The notes: generated from the sequence alone by a model not told the origin. 64,000 nucleotides of DNA from Ponticoccus alexandrii (GCF_016806125.1 NZ_CP047166.1:1-64000); one strand, 5' to 3'. Shown: positions 1 through 12,533, counted from the stretch's first letter. Made by a program: numbers and translations.

Positions 1-1383
1 ATGACACGAGACAAGTGGATCGCACTTCAAGAGCAGATCCGCGCGACCATCGGGCAGAACAATTACAAAACCTGGATCGAGCCGCTGCTGTATGGCGGTG
101 TGGATTCCGAGGGCGTGTTCACCCTTCTGGCGCCGACCAACTTTTTCGGAAGCTACGTAGAGTCGAATTACGGGGACATGCTGCTGGCCCAGATTTCGCT
201 CGTCAGTGCGGAGGTGCGCAGGCTGGCCTTCGCCGTGGGCCGCGCCGATCACCCCGAGGCGCCGCGCGCCGAAACCGCCCCCGTGGCGGCACAGGTCGTT
301 GTCGCCGATACGGTCGTCAAGGAAGCACCCGCAAAGGACGCGCTGCCTGGCGCGCCGCTCGATCAGCGATTCACCTTCGACACCTTCGTTGTCGGCAAGC
401 CGAACGAGCTGGCGCATGCCGCCGCCAAGCGCGTGGCGGAAGGTGGTCCCGTCACCTTCAATCCGCTTTTCCTCTATGGTGGCGTCGGCCTCGGCAAGAC
501 GCACCTCATGCACGCCATCGCGCATGAGCTGAAGACCCGCAATCCCCACCTGACCGTGCTCTACCTCTCGGCGGAACAGTTCATGTACCGCTTCGTGCAG
601 GCCCTGCGCGAGCGCAAGATGATGGATTTCAAAGAGATGTTCCGCTCTGTCGACGTGCTGATGGTCGACGACGTGCAGTTCATCGCCGGCAAGGACTCCA
701 CGCAGGAAGAGTTCTTTCACACCTTCAACGCGCTGGTGGACCAGAACAAGCAGATCATCATCTCGGCCGACCGCGCGCCGGATGAGATCAAGGATCTGGA
801 AACCCGCATCCGCAGCCGCCTGCAATCCGGGCTGGTCGTCGACCTGCACCCGACGGATTACGAACTGCGTCTGGGCATCCTTCAGTCCAAGGTCGAGGTC
901 TACAAGGGCATGCACGCGAACCTGACCATTCAGGACGGCGTGCTGGAATTCCTCGCCCACCGGATCAGCACCAACGTCCGCGTGCTGGAAGGCGCGCTGA
1001 CCCGTCTGTTCGCCTTTGCCAGCCTCGTGGGCAAGCCGATCGACATGGATCTGGTGCAGGACAGCCTTGCCGACGTGCTGCGCGCCTCGGAACGCAAGAT
1101 CTCCATCGAGGAAATCCAGCGCCGCGTGGCCGAGCATTACCACATCCGCCTCAGCGACATGATCGGGCCTAAGCGGGTGCGCAACTTCGCCCGGCCCCGG
1201 CAGGTCGCGATGTACCTGTGCAAGCAGCTGACCAGCCGCTCGTTACCCGAAATCGGCCGCCGCTTTGGCGGGCGCGACCACACCACGGTCATGCACGGGG
1301 TGAAGCGCATCGAGGAACTGCGCATGAAGGACGGGCAGATCGACGAGGATGTCGAGATGCTGCGCCGCGCGCTCGAGGCCTGA
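1..1383 (+). CDS. dnaA: Chromosomal replication initiator DnaA
   Basis: DnaA binds DnaA boxes at oriC and, with ATP, melts the origin to load the replicative helicase. The 460-residue protein has the expected order: N-terminal DnaB-interaction domain (about 1-80), a variable Ala/Pro/Val-rich linker (about 85-120), the AAA+ domain with Walker A GGVGLGKTH near residue 160 and Walker B VDVLMVDDVQF near 220, and the C-terminal DNA-binding domain with the signature around GGRDHTTVMHGVKRI. The window begins exactly at its ATG, so the upstream promoter and any origin lie outside. It is followed 146 bases later by dnaN on the same strand. Length and motifs are normal for alphaproteobacteria. Confidence 0.98.
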   Translation: MTRDKWIALQEQIRATIGQNNYKTWIEPLLYGGVDSEGVFTLLAPTNFFGSYVESNYGDMLLAQISLVSAEVRRLAFAVGRADHPEAPRAETAPVAAQVVVADTVVKEAPAKDALPGAPLDQRFTFDTFVVGKPNELAHAAAKRVAEGGPVTFNPLFLYGGVGLGKTHLMHAIAHELKTRNPHLTVLYLSAEQFMYRFVQALRERKMMDFKEMFRSVDVLMVDDVQFIAGKDSTQEEFFHTFNALVDQNKQIIISADRAPDEIKDLETRIRSRLQSGLVVDLHPTDYELRLGILQSKVEVYKGMHANLTIQDGVLEFLAHRISTNVRVLEGALTRLFAFASLVGKPIDMDLVQDSLADVLRASERKISIEEIQRRVAEHYHIRLSDMIGPKRVRNFARPRQVAMYLCKQLTSRSLPEIGRRFGGRDHTTVMHGVKRIEELRMKDGQIDEDVEMLRRALEA

Positions 1384-1398
1384 GGTCGCGGGACAACA

Positions 1399-1418
1399 GG
1401 GGGGCCTTGGCGCCCCCC
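1399..1418 (+). terminator. GC-rich hairpin after dnaA
   Basis: A 7-bp perfect stem (GGGGGGC/GCGCCCC type, loop CTTGGC) lies 16 bases after the dnaA stop. It has no following T-run, so it is at best a weak terminator or attenuator between dnaA and dnaN. Confidence 0.35.
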
Positions 1419-1529
1419 GATGCCTTGACGCCCTGCTAAAACCATCCGAAAACGGGAAAAACGGCCTTGGAGCAAGCGCAGGCCCAAGCTAGGGTGCGCC
1501 TCCGGGATACGCGAAGAGGGCTGGGGACG

Positions 1530-2648
1530 ATGAAGATCAGCATGGAACGGTCGGCGCTTCTGCGCGCCGTGGCGCAGGCGCAATCGGTCGTGGAGCGGCG
1601 CAACACGATCCCGATCCTGGCGAACGTGCTGATCGAGGCCGAGGGTGAGACCGTCACCTTCCGCGCCACCGATCTGGACATCGAGGTGCTCGACAAGGCG
1701 GTTGCGCAGGTCGAACGCGCGGGCGGCACCACCGTCTCTGCCGTGACCCTGCACGAGATCGTCCGCAAGCTGCCCGACGGCGCGCTTGTGACCCTGTCCG
1801 AAGAGGGCGGGTCCGGGCGGCTGACGGTTTCCGCGGGCCGGTCGAACTTTAACCTTGCGACGCTGCCGAAAGAAGACTTCCCGGTCATGGCGACCTCGGA
1901 ATACGGCACCAACTTCAAGGCCAAGGCGCAGGTGCTGCGCCGCCTCTTCGACAAGTCGAAATTCGCGATTTCCACCGAAGAGACGCGGTATTACCTGAAC
2001 GGCGTCTACATGCATGTGGCCGAGGGCGAGGATGGCCGGAAGCTGCGCTGCGTTGCCACCGACGGTCACCGGCTGGCGCGCATCGACGCCCCGCTTCCCG
2101 ACAACGCCGAAGAGATGCCGGGCGTGATCGTGCCCCGCAAGACCGTGGGCGAGATGCGCAAGCTGCTGGACGAGGACGACATGGACATCGCCGTGTCGGT
2201 GTCCGAGACCAAGGTGCGCTTTGCGACCCCGGATATCACGCTGACCTCGAAGGTCATCGACGGCACCTTCCCCGACTACACGCGCGTCATCCCGCAGGGC
2301 AACACCCGCAAACTGGAGGTCGACGCCAGCGAATTCGCCAAGGCGGTGGACCGCGTGGCGACGGTCTCATCGGAACGCTCGCGCGCGGTGAAACTGCAAC
2401 TGGATGAAGACCGGCTGATCCTCTCGGTGAACGCGCCGGATCAGGGTGCCGCCGAGGAAGAGCTTGCCGTGGCCTATGGCGACGAGCGACTCGAGATCGG
2501 ATTCAACGCCAAGTACCTGCTGGAAATCGCAAGCCAGGTGGATCGCGAGAATGCGGTGTTCCTGTTCAACTCGTCCGGCGACCCGACGCTGATGCGCGAG
2601 GGCAATGACACCAGCGCGGTCTACGTCGTCATGCCGATGCGCGTGTGA
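1530..2648 (+). CDS. dnaN: DNA polymerase III subunit beta (sliding clamp)
   Basis: The beta clamp encircles DNA as a dimer and tethers polymerase III. The 372-residue product begins MKISMERSALLRAV and ends with the canonical YVVMPMRV tail, both typical of DnaN; three repeated clamp domains of about 120 residues fill the length. I chose the ATG at 1530 rather than an upstream in-frame ATG at 1467 because the family consistently begins at MKI and the extra 21 residues resemble no clamp sequence. It sits between dnaA and recF, the usual order at the start of the chromosome. Confidence 0.97.
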   Translation: MKISMERSALLRAVAQAQSVVERRNTIPILANVLIEAEGETVTFRATDLDIEVLDKAVAQVERAGGTTVSAVTLHEIVRKLPDGALVTLSEEGGSGRLTVSAGRSNFNLATLPKEDFPVMATSEYGTNFKAKAQVLRRLFDKSKFAISTEETRYYLNGVYMHVAEGEDGRKLRCVATDGHRLARIDAPLPDNAEEMPGVIVPRKTVGEMRKLLDEDDMDIAVSVSETKVRFATPDITLTSKVIDGTFPDYTRVIPQGNTRKLEVDASEFAKAVDRVATVSSERSRAVKLQLDEDRLILSVNAPDQGAAEEELAVAYGDERLEIGFNAKYLLEIASQVDRENAVFLFNSSGDPTLMREGNDTSAVYVVMPMRV

Positions 2649-2664
2649 TCGGCGGCAGGAGCCT

Positions 2665-2693
2665 CCGGCGGCGGTATTTGAACCAAGAAGAAG
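2665..2693 (+). repeat. Extragenic motif (GGTATTTgAACCAAGAAGAAG type)
   Basis: The short dnaN-recF gap carries a GGCGGTATTT followed by AACCAAGAAGAAG. Variants of the same GGTATTT/GGACCAAAGAAG motif occur at 31198-31265 and 56781-56808, always outside genes. See the findings for the proposed composite element. Confidence 0.45.
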
Positions 2694-2711
2694 CGCAAGC
2701 GCGGTGATCGG

Positions 2712-6331
<3,620 letters not shown>

Positions 6332-6552
6332 CGGGGGCGACCCTGTCGGAAGAGGGCTCGGGGTGCCGTTTGCCTTGAGCCAGCGCCCGCCACGCCCTGC
6401 CGGAATGTAACGAAGTCGACCGCGTTTCCGCGATGTGTCGGCGTCAGGCCCGTTCGGGCAGCGTCAGCCGTGCCTGACGGTTGCATTGATCGGGCCGTGG
6501 CCACGACGGGCCGCTGACCCTGATCAGTGACAAGGCTGCCGGTGGCACATAA
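6332..6552. other. Intergenic region between convergent gyrB and amphi-Trp gene
   Basis: 221 bases between convergent genes. It holds an 8-bp inverted repeat CGTCAGGC (6442-6449) / GCCTGACG (6472-6479) with a smaller inner hairpin, which could act as a bidirectional terminator although no T-run follows. I see no small gene here. Confidence 0.4.
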
Positions 6553-6831
6553 TCACGATCCGTTTTCGATCTTCGGCCGCCCACTGGCGCGCCGCTCCGG
6601 CGTCTCGGGGTCGGCCCAGCTGATCCGCAGCCCGACAGAGCACCGCCCTTCGGCCCGCTCTCCCTTGATCCGGACCGTCATCAGCTCAGCCGTTTGCAGC
6701 ACCAGGCTGTCGTCGTCGTCGCTCAGCGTCATCTCGCCCTTGCCGAAGCCCTTGGACAGAGCGTTGAGCAGCGTTTTGATCGTCTTCGCATCCTGCAGGG
6801 ACTCATGGGAAAAACGCTTGTCAGAGCTCAT
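6553..6831 (-). CDS. Amphi-Trp domain-containing small protein
   Basis: 92 residues, soluble and charged. Residues about 7-70 fit the amphi-Trp domain: an amphipathic strand/helix pattern around FSHESLQDAKTIKTLLNALS, an acidic LSDDDDSLVL stretch, and a conserved tryptophan in LRISWADPE. The biochemical function of the domain is unknown to me. It is the last gene of a six-gene minus-strand operon (29 bases after the phosphoesterase) that contains HprK-related and ATP-grasp enzymes of the so-called GAK set, and I recall amphi-Trp proteins being described in similar contexts. An AAGGA ribosome-binding site precedes the ATG at 6831. Confidence 0.75.
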   Translation of the reverse strand: MSSDKRFSHESLQDAKTIKTLLNALSKGFGKGEMTLSDDDDSLVLQTAELMTVRIKGERAEGRCSVGLRISWADPETPERRASGRPKIENGS

Positions 6832-6860
6832 GATGTCGTCCTTGCAGGCCTTGGGGGTGG

Positions 6861-8165
6861 TCAGTGGGCGACCATGCGCTCGGGGGCGAAGTGTTTGGCG
6901 CGTGGGTGGTCACGGCTCAGACCGATCACATCCCCGGACGGAAAGATCAAGGTCGCGCCGGCGCCGATGCCCTCCAACCCTTCCAGCGCGCGCGAGGTAC
7001 GGTCCAGGGTGATGTCGCCTTCGAGGTGCAGCAGGCCCTGCTTGGCCAGCAGACGCTGGCCTGCGTGGTTGTTCACATGGCCCTGCACCACCATGTGCAG
7101 CCCGGCGCGGTTCAGGGTCTCGACCCCGGTCTCTGTCAGGGCGCAATCCGAGGCGCGGTACTTGGTTCGCACGAGGTTCGCCAGCGGCCCGAAATAAAAG
7201 CCAAGCGTCGCACCCTCGGCGGCGCGGGCATAGGCGGCATTGACCCTGTCGACCCCCTCGCGGACCAGCGCGCGGGCCATCTCGTCGCACAGGCCGGCAT
7301 GCACGAAAAGCAGCGAGCCGGACCGCGCGACCACCTGCATCCGGTCGAAGAACCAGGCGTAGTGGCCGCCGGGCTCAAGAAAGATCTCGTGGCATTTCAG
7401 CAGCGCCGCTAGCAGCGCGCGATAGCTCAGGCCTATGCGCGCGCGGTCGCCGTCGAACTTGGCGTGCTTTTCCTCTAGCTTGCGGATTTCCTTGGCGATG
7501 ACCCTGCGGGGCAATTCCTTGCGCGCGGCGCTGGCAAAGCGGTCGGACCAGTCCGGCCCGGGCATCAGGCGGGCCTTGCAGGCGGCCTCGGAGGGCAGCG
7601 CGGCCAGATCTTCGGGCGTGACGAAGCGGTCCAGCACCTCGCGCAGCGCGGGCAGGATCTTGCGGCCCATGCGCACGAAAAGATGCTCGGTCAGCGCGCT
7701 GCGGGGGCCGCGCACCGCCGTGATGGCAAGGCGCATGCGCAGATCGTGGTTGCCCGCAAGGATCGTCAGCCGGGCGCCGGTGTCCAGCACCGCGGCGATG
7801 GCATCCAGCAGGGCAAGGTTGCTGGGCCCCTTGTCCAGCGCATCCCCGCCCAGCACGATCTGCGCGGCGCGGCCAAAGGCGGTCAGCCCGATCCGGCCCC
7901 GGGTGCGATGGATCACCCCGGCAGCAATCAGCGAGCGCAGGAAACCCTCGGCATCGGCATGGGGGTCGGAGACAAAGACCACCGGACGGTCGGGCCAGTG
8001 CCAACCGCCATGACGCCGGGCGCGCGACAGGCAGTCGGTCACCGGGCGGGCGGCGGCGTCTTCCCAGGGTTCCAGAAGGCGCGGCAGGTCGGCGGTGCAG
8101 ACATCCCTGTCGAGGATCGGGGGCAGCAGGGAGTCCGTGGTGCAGAAGTCTCGAAGATCGTCCAT
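6861..8165 (-). CDS. Calcineurin-like (PPP-type) metallophosphoesterase
   Basis: A predicted metal-dependent phosphatase of 434 residues. The metal-binding signature is complete: SDPHAD near residue 68, GGDALDKGPSN near 115, AGNHDLR near 145, HAGLCDE near 285 and GHVNNHAG near 365, an order typical of PPP phosphatases and bis-tetraphosphatases. The substrate is unknown. I used the ATG at 8165; the upstream ATG at 8258 would run into the preceding histidine phosphatase gene. It lies 25 bases downstream of that gene and 29 bases upstream of the amphi-Trp gene. In this operon it is a candidate for reversing phosphorylation by the two predicted kinases. Confidence 0.85.
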   Translation of the reverse strand: MDDLRDFCTTDSLLPPILDRDVCTADLPRLLEPWEDAAARPVTDCLSRARRHGGWHWPDRPVVFVSDPHADAEGFLRSLIAAGVIHRTRGRIGLTAFGRAAQIVLGGDALDKGPSNLALLDAIAAVLDTGARLTILAGNHDLRMRLAITAVRGPRSALTEHLFVRMGRKILPALREVLDRFVTPEDLAALPSEAACKARLMPGPDWSDRFASAARKELPRRVIAKEIRKLEEKHAKFDGDRARIGLSYRALLAALLKCHEIFLEPGGHYAWFFDRMQVVARSGSLLFVHAGLCDEMARALVREGVDRVNAAYARAAEGATLGFYFGPLANLVRTKYRASDCALTETGVETLNRAGLHMVVQGHVNNHAGQRLLAKQGLLHLEGDITLDRTSRALEGLEGIGAGATLIFPSGDVIGLSRDHPRAKHFAPERMVAH

Positions 8166-8190
8166 GCCTGCCCCCGTCTTGCCTGCAGGG

Positions 8191-8874
8191 TCAATCCTTC
8201 GGTTCGGACTTCGGTTCCCTGATTTTCCATGCCCCTGCAAGGTGCCGCCATGTACCATCCGCTTCGTGACAGATCAGTGACGGGCGGGCGTGAAACATGG
8301 AAAACCGCGCGATGTCGTCCCGCGACAGCAGCCCGAGGTGGTGGCAGGCGTGGCGGAAAGAGGCACCGTGGCCGACATGGATCGTCACGCGGTCAGGCTG
8401 GCCAAAGGTTTCAAGGTGCGTGGCCACGCGGGCACCGGCCATCATCAGGCTTTCGGCGCCTTCCAGCGGCAGGCAGTAATCGCTGTCCGACTTCCAGTCC
8501 CGCGGGGGCGGTGCGTGGCGCGGATCGGCGGCCAGCGCCTCTTCGATCCGGGCCACCGTCAGGTTCGCCGCAGACCCAAGGCTGCGTTCGGCCAGCGCCG
8601 AGGTTTCGCGCAGCTCCGTGATGTCATGACCCTGCGCGCGCAGGGCGCCGATCAGCAGGTCCGCCGTCTGCCAGGCCCGCAATTGCCGCGAGCTAAAGGC
8701 CACGGGGGCGAGGCTGAGGCCGTGCTTGGCCAGCATCCGGGCCAGCAGCGCGGCGCCCTCGCGTGCCTGTGTCATGCCGTCCTCGGTCAGCGCCCAGGGC
8801 TGGCGCGCGGATGGCACGCCCGGCCATTGGTGATAGGCGCCGTGGCGAAAGAAGGCGTGGTAGGTTTTAGCCAT
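8191..8874 (-). CDS. Histidine phosphatase family protein
   Basis: 227 residues of the phosphoglycerate-mutase/SixA-like histidine phosphatase fold. The phosphohistidine RHG motif is near the N-terminus (AFFRHGAYHQWPG, residues about 7-19), a second arginine follows in SSRQLRAWQTA, and the late catalytic histidine is in IHVGHGASFRHA near 180. The start at ATG 8874 overlaps the end of the HprK-related kinase gene by 8 bases, implying translational coupling. The substrate is not predictable; SixA-type members dephosphorylate phosphohistidine proteins, others small phosphate esters. Confidence 0.85.
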   Translation of the reverse strand: MAKTYHAFFRHGAYHQWPGVPSARQPWALTEDGMTQAREGAALLARMLAKHGLSLAPVAFSSRQLRAWQTADLLIGALRAQGHDITELRETSALAERSLGSAANLTVARIEEALAADPRHAPPPRDWKSDSDYCLPLEGAESLMMAGARVATHLETFGQPDRVTIHVGHGASFRHACHHLGLLSRDDIARFSMFHARPSLICHEADGTWRHLAGAWKIREPKSEPKD

Positions 8875-9952
8875 CGAACAGCGCCTTGCCAGCCGCCGCC
8901 ACGGCGTCGAAGTCGATCCGCCCGGAGACTTCGCAGACCGTGACCCCCGACAGCGCCGCGACATAGGGCGTGGGGTCGGGGCTGTTTCCGTTCGGCTCGA
9001 ACCGGCCATCGGCGTGCTGGTAGAAGGGGCCGGGGCTTTTCATGATCGCGCCCAGCAGGTCGGGACGCTGGCCAAGCGTAATCGGCGTGACCTGCGTCGG
9101 CCGGTCGCTGTCATGTGACCAGTTCAGCACCCAGAAATCGGTCAGCGGCCCGTCAAGCCGCATCCGCCCCGGGCCGTAGACCTCGGGGATGATGAGGTCG
9201 TATTTCTCTTCCAGCGCCCAGAGTTCAGCGGGCGGCATGGCCCGAAGCGCGGCCTTGCGGGTCTCGGACAGCAGTCCCGACAGGCGCGGGTTGCCGAGGA
9301 TCGTGCCGGGATTGATGCGCGGGTGCTTGGGAATGCCAAGGGCGCGGGCCGGGTCGCCGCCCCTGATCAGAACCCGGTCGTTGGACAGGAACCGGGTGCC
9401 GGGCAGGTCCATCATCCGCAGGATCGAGGTGGATTTTCCGCCCCCCGACAGGCCCGAGATCGCCAGCGTGCGCGTGCCATCCGTCACCGCCGCCGCATGG
9501 GCCAGCTGCCAGCCCTCGCGCAGGCAGTGGTTCAGGATCTGGGTGTTGATGAAGTTGATGACGGTGCTTTCGTGATTCTCCAGCGACCCCAGCGCGATGG
9601 CAAGGCCCGGCGCCTGCACGAAGGTCACGCCGCTGCGGACCTTGCGGATCAGCCGCGCGCCCCGAGGGGCGCCGCCAAGGTCGCAGACCGCATCCTTGCG
9701 CCCGCTCTTGCCGCCTTCGCGCTGCCAGTCGGTCCAGTCGGGGTCGCGCGACAGGCTCTGGCCGTTCAGCAGGTGGACGGGATCGGCCCCCGGCGCGGCA
9801 TCGCAGACGGTTTCCCCGAAATAGGCGATCAGGCGGCTGCGCAGCGGCTGGGGCGCATGCACCGCAAGCGAGACGGGACCGGCGCGCAGGCCGAAGGGCG
9901 CCGTGCCGGCGGCGTTCAGGTCAAGCGCCGCAAGGATATCAGAGAGGGTCAT
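8867..9952 (-). CDS. HprK-related kinase (type B, GAK system)
   Basis: 361 residues with a P-loop kinase domain related to HPr kinase/phosphorylase and PEPCK-like kinases. Walker A is ISGLSGGGKSTS near residue 175, followed by FLSNDRVLI near 198, which places an Asp as in HprK. A mixed N-terminal domain (1-150) precedes it. HPr kinase phosphorylates a serine of HPr; no HPr gene is present here and the substrate is unknown. The ATG at 9952 overlaps the ATP-grasp stop by 4 bases (ATGA), and the 3' end overlaps the next gene by 8 bases. I assign it to the B-type family because of the adjacent ATP-grasp and CofD-like genes; this rests on memory of those families. Confidence 0.82.
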   Translation of the reverse strand: MTLSDILAALDLNAAGTAPFGLRAGPVSLAVHAPQPLRSRLIAYFGETVCDAAPGADPVHLLNGQSLSRDPDWTDWQREGGKSGRKDAVCDLGGAPRGARLIRKVRSGVTFVQAPGLAIALGSLENHESTVINFINTQILNHCLREGWQLAHAAAVTDGTRTLAISGLSGGGKSTSILRMMDLPGTRFLSNDRVLIRGGDPARALGIPKHPRINPGTILGNPRLSGLLSETRKAALRAMPPAELWALEEKYDLIIPEVYGPGRMRLDGPLTDFWVLNWSHDSDRPTQVTPITLGQRPDLLGAIMKSPGPFYQHADGRFEPNGNSPDPTPYVAALSGVTVCEVSGRIDFDAVAAAGKALFDG

Positions 9953-10830
9953 TTCGAGACCTCCGCCAGCACGTGGTCCGCCACCAGCGCCGCTGCATCG
10001 ATGCCGCAGCCCTTCTGCGCGCCGGAATAGCCGCCGAAGGCCGAGACCTCGAAGACGATCGGGCCATCGGGCGTCAGCGCGATATCGACGGTGGTGAAGG
10101 TCAGGCCAAAGGGTGCCTGCGCGCGGCGGCCCAGCTCGATCAGCTCGGGCGAGGGCTCGAAGGGCGCGTATTTGCCGCCCGAGTGGATCGTGGTGTTCCA
10201 CGCGCCGGTCTGGCTGACCCGCGCGTAGGTACAGACATAGTCGCCATTCAGGAAGACCATGCCCAGATCCTCGCCCGACAGATCGGCCTTTTGCTGGACA
10301 TACATCATCGGGTTGGCAGCCTTGAAGGCGGCGATCTGCGCCCCGGCATCGGGCGCCTCGGCGTCCAGCAGCACCATGCCGCGCGCCTTGGTGGAAAACA
10401 GCGGCTTGAACACCGCCGAGCCGAACCGCGCCAGCGCGTCGCGCGCCGCGCCTTCGTCCTCGGTGACGATGGTCTTCGGCATCGGGATGCCCGCGTTGCG
10501 CAGGGTCACGGTGCAGGCTAGGCGGTCCATCAGCCGGATAACGTTTTCGGCGGGCGAAAAGACCCGCACCCCGGCGGCCTCGGCCAGGCGCAGCATCTCC
10601 AGCCGGTCCAGCGCGTCGGGGCTGTAGGTCTCGGCCACCTTCTTCAGCACCAGCCCGTCCAGCTGGCACAGGTCCACCCCGTCACAGGTCAGCTGCCCGG
10701 CATCGATATCCAGCACGGCGGCGCCCATGTCGATCACCAGCCGGTGGCCGGTGCGGGCGGCAAAGGCATCGGCCAGGGTCTCGGTCGACCATTTTCCGGG
10801 GGTGCCGATGACCCCGATGCGTTTAGTCAT
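9949..10830 (-). CDS. ATP-grasp enzyme (RimK-like, GAK system)
   Basis: 293 residues resembling RimK-type ATP-grasp ligases, which couple ATP hydrolysis to forming an amide or similar bond through an acyl-phosphate. Visible elements are the N-terminal Rossmann-like start KRIGVIGTPGKW, the central SAVFKPLFSTKARGM nucleotide-binding segment near residue 138, and metal-binding acidic residues in VDIALTPDG and VFEVSAFGGYSG near 250-265. The acceptor and donor are unknown. The start overlaps the end of the upstream kinase fusion by 8 bases and the stop overlaps the HprK-related start by 4, so three genes are translationally coupled. Confidence 0.84.
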   Translation of the reverse strand: MTKRIGVIGTPGKWSTETLADAFAARTGHRLVIDMGAAVLDIDAGQLTCDGVDLCQLDGLVLKKVAETYSPDALDRLEMLRLAEAAGVRVFSPAENVIRLMDRLACTVTLRNAGIPMPKTIVTEDEGAARDALARFGSAVFKPLFSTKARGMVLLDAEAPDAGAQIAAFKAANPMMYVQQKADLSGEDLGMVFLNGDYVCTYARVSQTGAWNTTIHSGGKYAPFEPSPELIELGRRAQAPFGLTFTTVDIALTPDGPIVFEVSAFGGYSGAQKGCGIDAAALVADHVLAEVSK

Positions 10831-12472
10831 GAAACAGGTCCTTCACGGGAAGCTTGAACCGCGCTTCGCGCCCCTCGGGCACGGCCAGCGCGGTCTCCAG
10901 AATATAGCGGGCGCGCAGCAGCATCCGGCGCGCGTGGTCCTCGTCGACGACGAAACGGGTCGAACTGGCAAAACTGCGCGCCAGTCCCAGCGCCAGCCGA
11001 TAGGAATAGGTGCTGTCCTTCTGCCGCCGCGCGAACTTGGCCGCCATCTCGTGCATGGCCGTGGCAACACCGGCGATCCGCGCCCGGGTGGCGGCATCCA
11101 GCACCTGAAGGCGGTAGTTCGACACCATGAAGACCGACACGTCCTGCACGTAATCCATGTAACGAGAGCGGTGCAGGTCGATGAAGCGGATCTTCCCGGC
11201 GACCGGATCGAAGATCACGTTGTCGAGGTTGAAATCACCGTGGATATAGACGGAAAACGGCGCGGGCAGCCCCGCCTCGCGCGTCTGTGCGCGTTCGATC
11301 AGCGTGGCAAGGCCCGGCACCATGGCACCGTTGATCGACTGCGACCCGGGCACCAGCCGGGGGTGCAGCCGCGTCACGTCCTTCATGCGCTTCGCCAGTT
11401 GGTCCATCGCGCCCATCCGCGCCGGTTCTGCGGTCAGGGTGGTGCGCCAGATGTCGCGCACGGTCCTGTGCAGCGCCTTCTGCGCCCGCTCCAAAGCCGC
11501 ATCGCTTCCGCCCAGAACGATATCCTCGAAGGTCTCGCCTTCAAGGTGTTCGATCAGCAGTGCGGCGGACTGGCCGTTCTTCTCGTAGGACAGGATCTCG
11601 GGCGCGAGGCCGGGATAGACCGAGTTCCAGCTTTTCACGCCGACGCGCTCTTCCTTGACCTTGCGCTTGTCGCCGTCCTTGAAGACCGCCGCCACAGAGC
11701 GCCCCTTGCGGTCGCGCATTTCGACCCCGGATATCGCCGAGCCGGATCGGGTCTCGGCCAGCGGCTTCAGGCTGATGTCCTCGTCGCGCGACACGCCCGC
11801 CAGCACGCTGCGCAGGGTAAAGTAGCGCTCGAACTGCACGGTCTGGCCGATATTGATCGACAGGATCGCCTCCGAGATCGCTTCCAGCGCCTCGCCCATG
11901 CGGGTGACCTCGTTCAACGCCAGAAGGGCATAGGCGAGATCCTCGGAGTGCTTCGTCTCGGCCATGTCGCGGGTGTAGGTGCGAAACAGCTGGTCGTGGA
12001 ATTGCGCGATCTCTCCCCGCGCCTGACCGATCTTGACCGCCAGCCTGCTGTCCTGCCCGTCCAGCGCATCCTGTATGCGGGCCACCGTCTTGCGCACCAG
12101 CGTCAGCGGCGGCACGAAGGTCCCGGCGCGCAGCAGCTTCACCCGCTGGGCGTGTTCGGCCTGATCCACCGCGCGCCGCCCGAGACGCGACAGCAGGTCG
12201 AGGTTGCGCGCCACGGTCTCGATGCCCTGAAGGCGCAGCCGCCGCGCCTCGTCCGTCTTCTTGCGCAGCATCGCCGCAAGGCAGGCCTTGCGCACCCGCC
12301 CGGCCAGATTGCTGGAATAGCCCGCGCGCTGCATGAGCTGCGCGGCCACCGCCCCCTGCGGCGCGCCGAAATAGGTGATCAGCCGCGACAGTTGCCCGTC
12401 CAGTTCGGCCAGCAGTAGGGACATGTTCTCGGTGATGGGATCGGGGAGGGCAGCGGATCGGGGCACGGGCAT
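10823..12472 (-). CDS. PhoU-like domain fused to APH-type kinase
   Basis: A 549-residue predicted two-domain protein. Residues about 15-225 are all-helical with regular charged heptad-like spacing (LLAELDGQLSRLITYF, then LVRKTVARIQDALDGQD), resembling the PhoU three-helix repeats that bind metals at phosphate transporters. Residues about 240-549 are an aminoglycoside-phosphotransferase-like kinase: catalytic HGDFNLDN at about 411-418 and metal-binding FIDLHRSRYMDYVQD about 20 residues later. The ATG at 12472 is preceded by AGGAG two bases upstream, tight but better than alternatives; another ATG at 12424 lacks a ribosome-binding site. First gene of the minus-strand operon, diverging from the CofD-like gene. 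Substrate unknown; the PhoU assignment is structural inference. Confidence 0.75.
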   Translation of the reverse strand: MPVPRSAALPDPITENMSLLLAELDGQLSRLITYFGAPQGAVAAQLMQRAGYSSNLAGRVRKACLAAMLRKKTDEARRLRLQGIETVARNLDLLSRLGRRAVDQAEHAQRVKLLRAGTFVPPLTLVRKTVARIQDALDGQDSRLAVKIGQARGEIAQFHDQLFRTYTRDMAETKHSEDLAYALLALNEVTRMGEALEAISEAILSINIGQTVQFERYFTLRSVLAGVSRDEDISLKPLAETRSGSAISGVEMRDRKGRSVAAVFKDGDKRKVKEERVGVKSWNSVYPGLAPEILSYEKNGQSAALLIEHLEGETFEDIVLGGSDAALERAQKALHRTVRDIWRTTLTAEPARMGAMDQLAKRMKDVTRLHPRLVPGSQSINGAMVPGLATLIERAQTREAGLPAPFSVYIHGDFNLDNVIFDPVAGKIRFIDLHRSRYMDYVQDVSVFMVSNYRLQVLDAATRARIAGVATAMHEMAAKFARRQKDSTYSYRLALGLARSFASSTRFVVDEDHARRMLLRARYILETALAVPEGREARFKLPVKDLFHD

Positions 12473-12490
12473 GGCTCCTGAGGCGCGGGT

Positions 12491-12510
12491 GACAGGACCG
12501 GGCTCCTGTC
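12491..12510. promoter_or_regulatory. Perfect inverted repeat in the divergent promoter region
   Basis: GACAGGA (12491-12497), six-base spacer, TCCTGTC (12504-12510): a perfect 7-bp dyad 19 bases upstream of the PhoU-kinase start. It could be an operator or a 5'-UTR hairpin. Confidence 0.45.
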
Positions 12511-12533
12511 GTAAGGAAACCCGGCGTGTTCCC

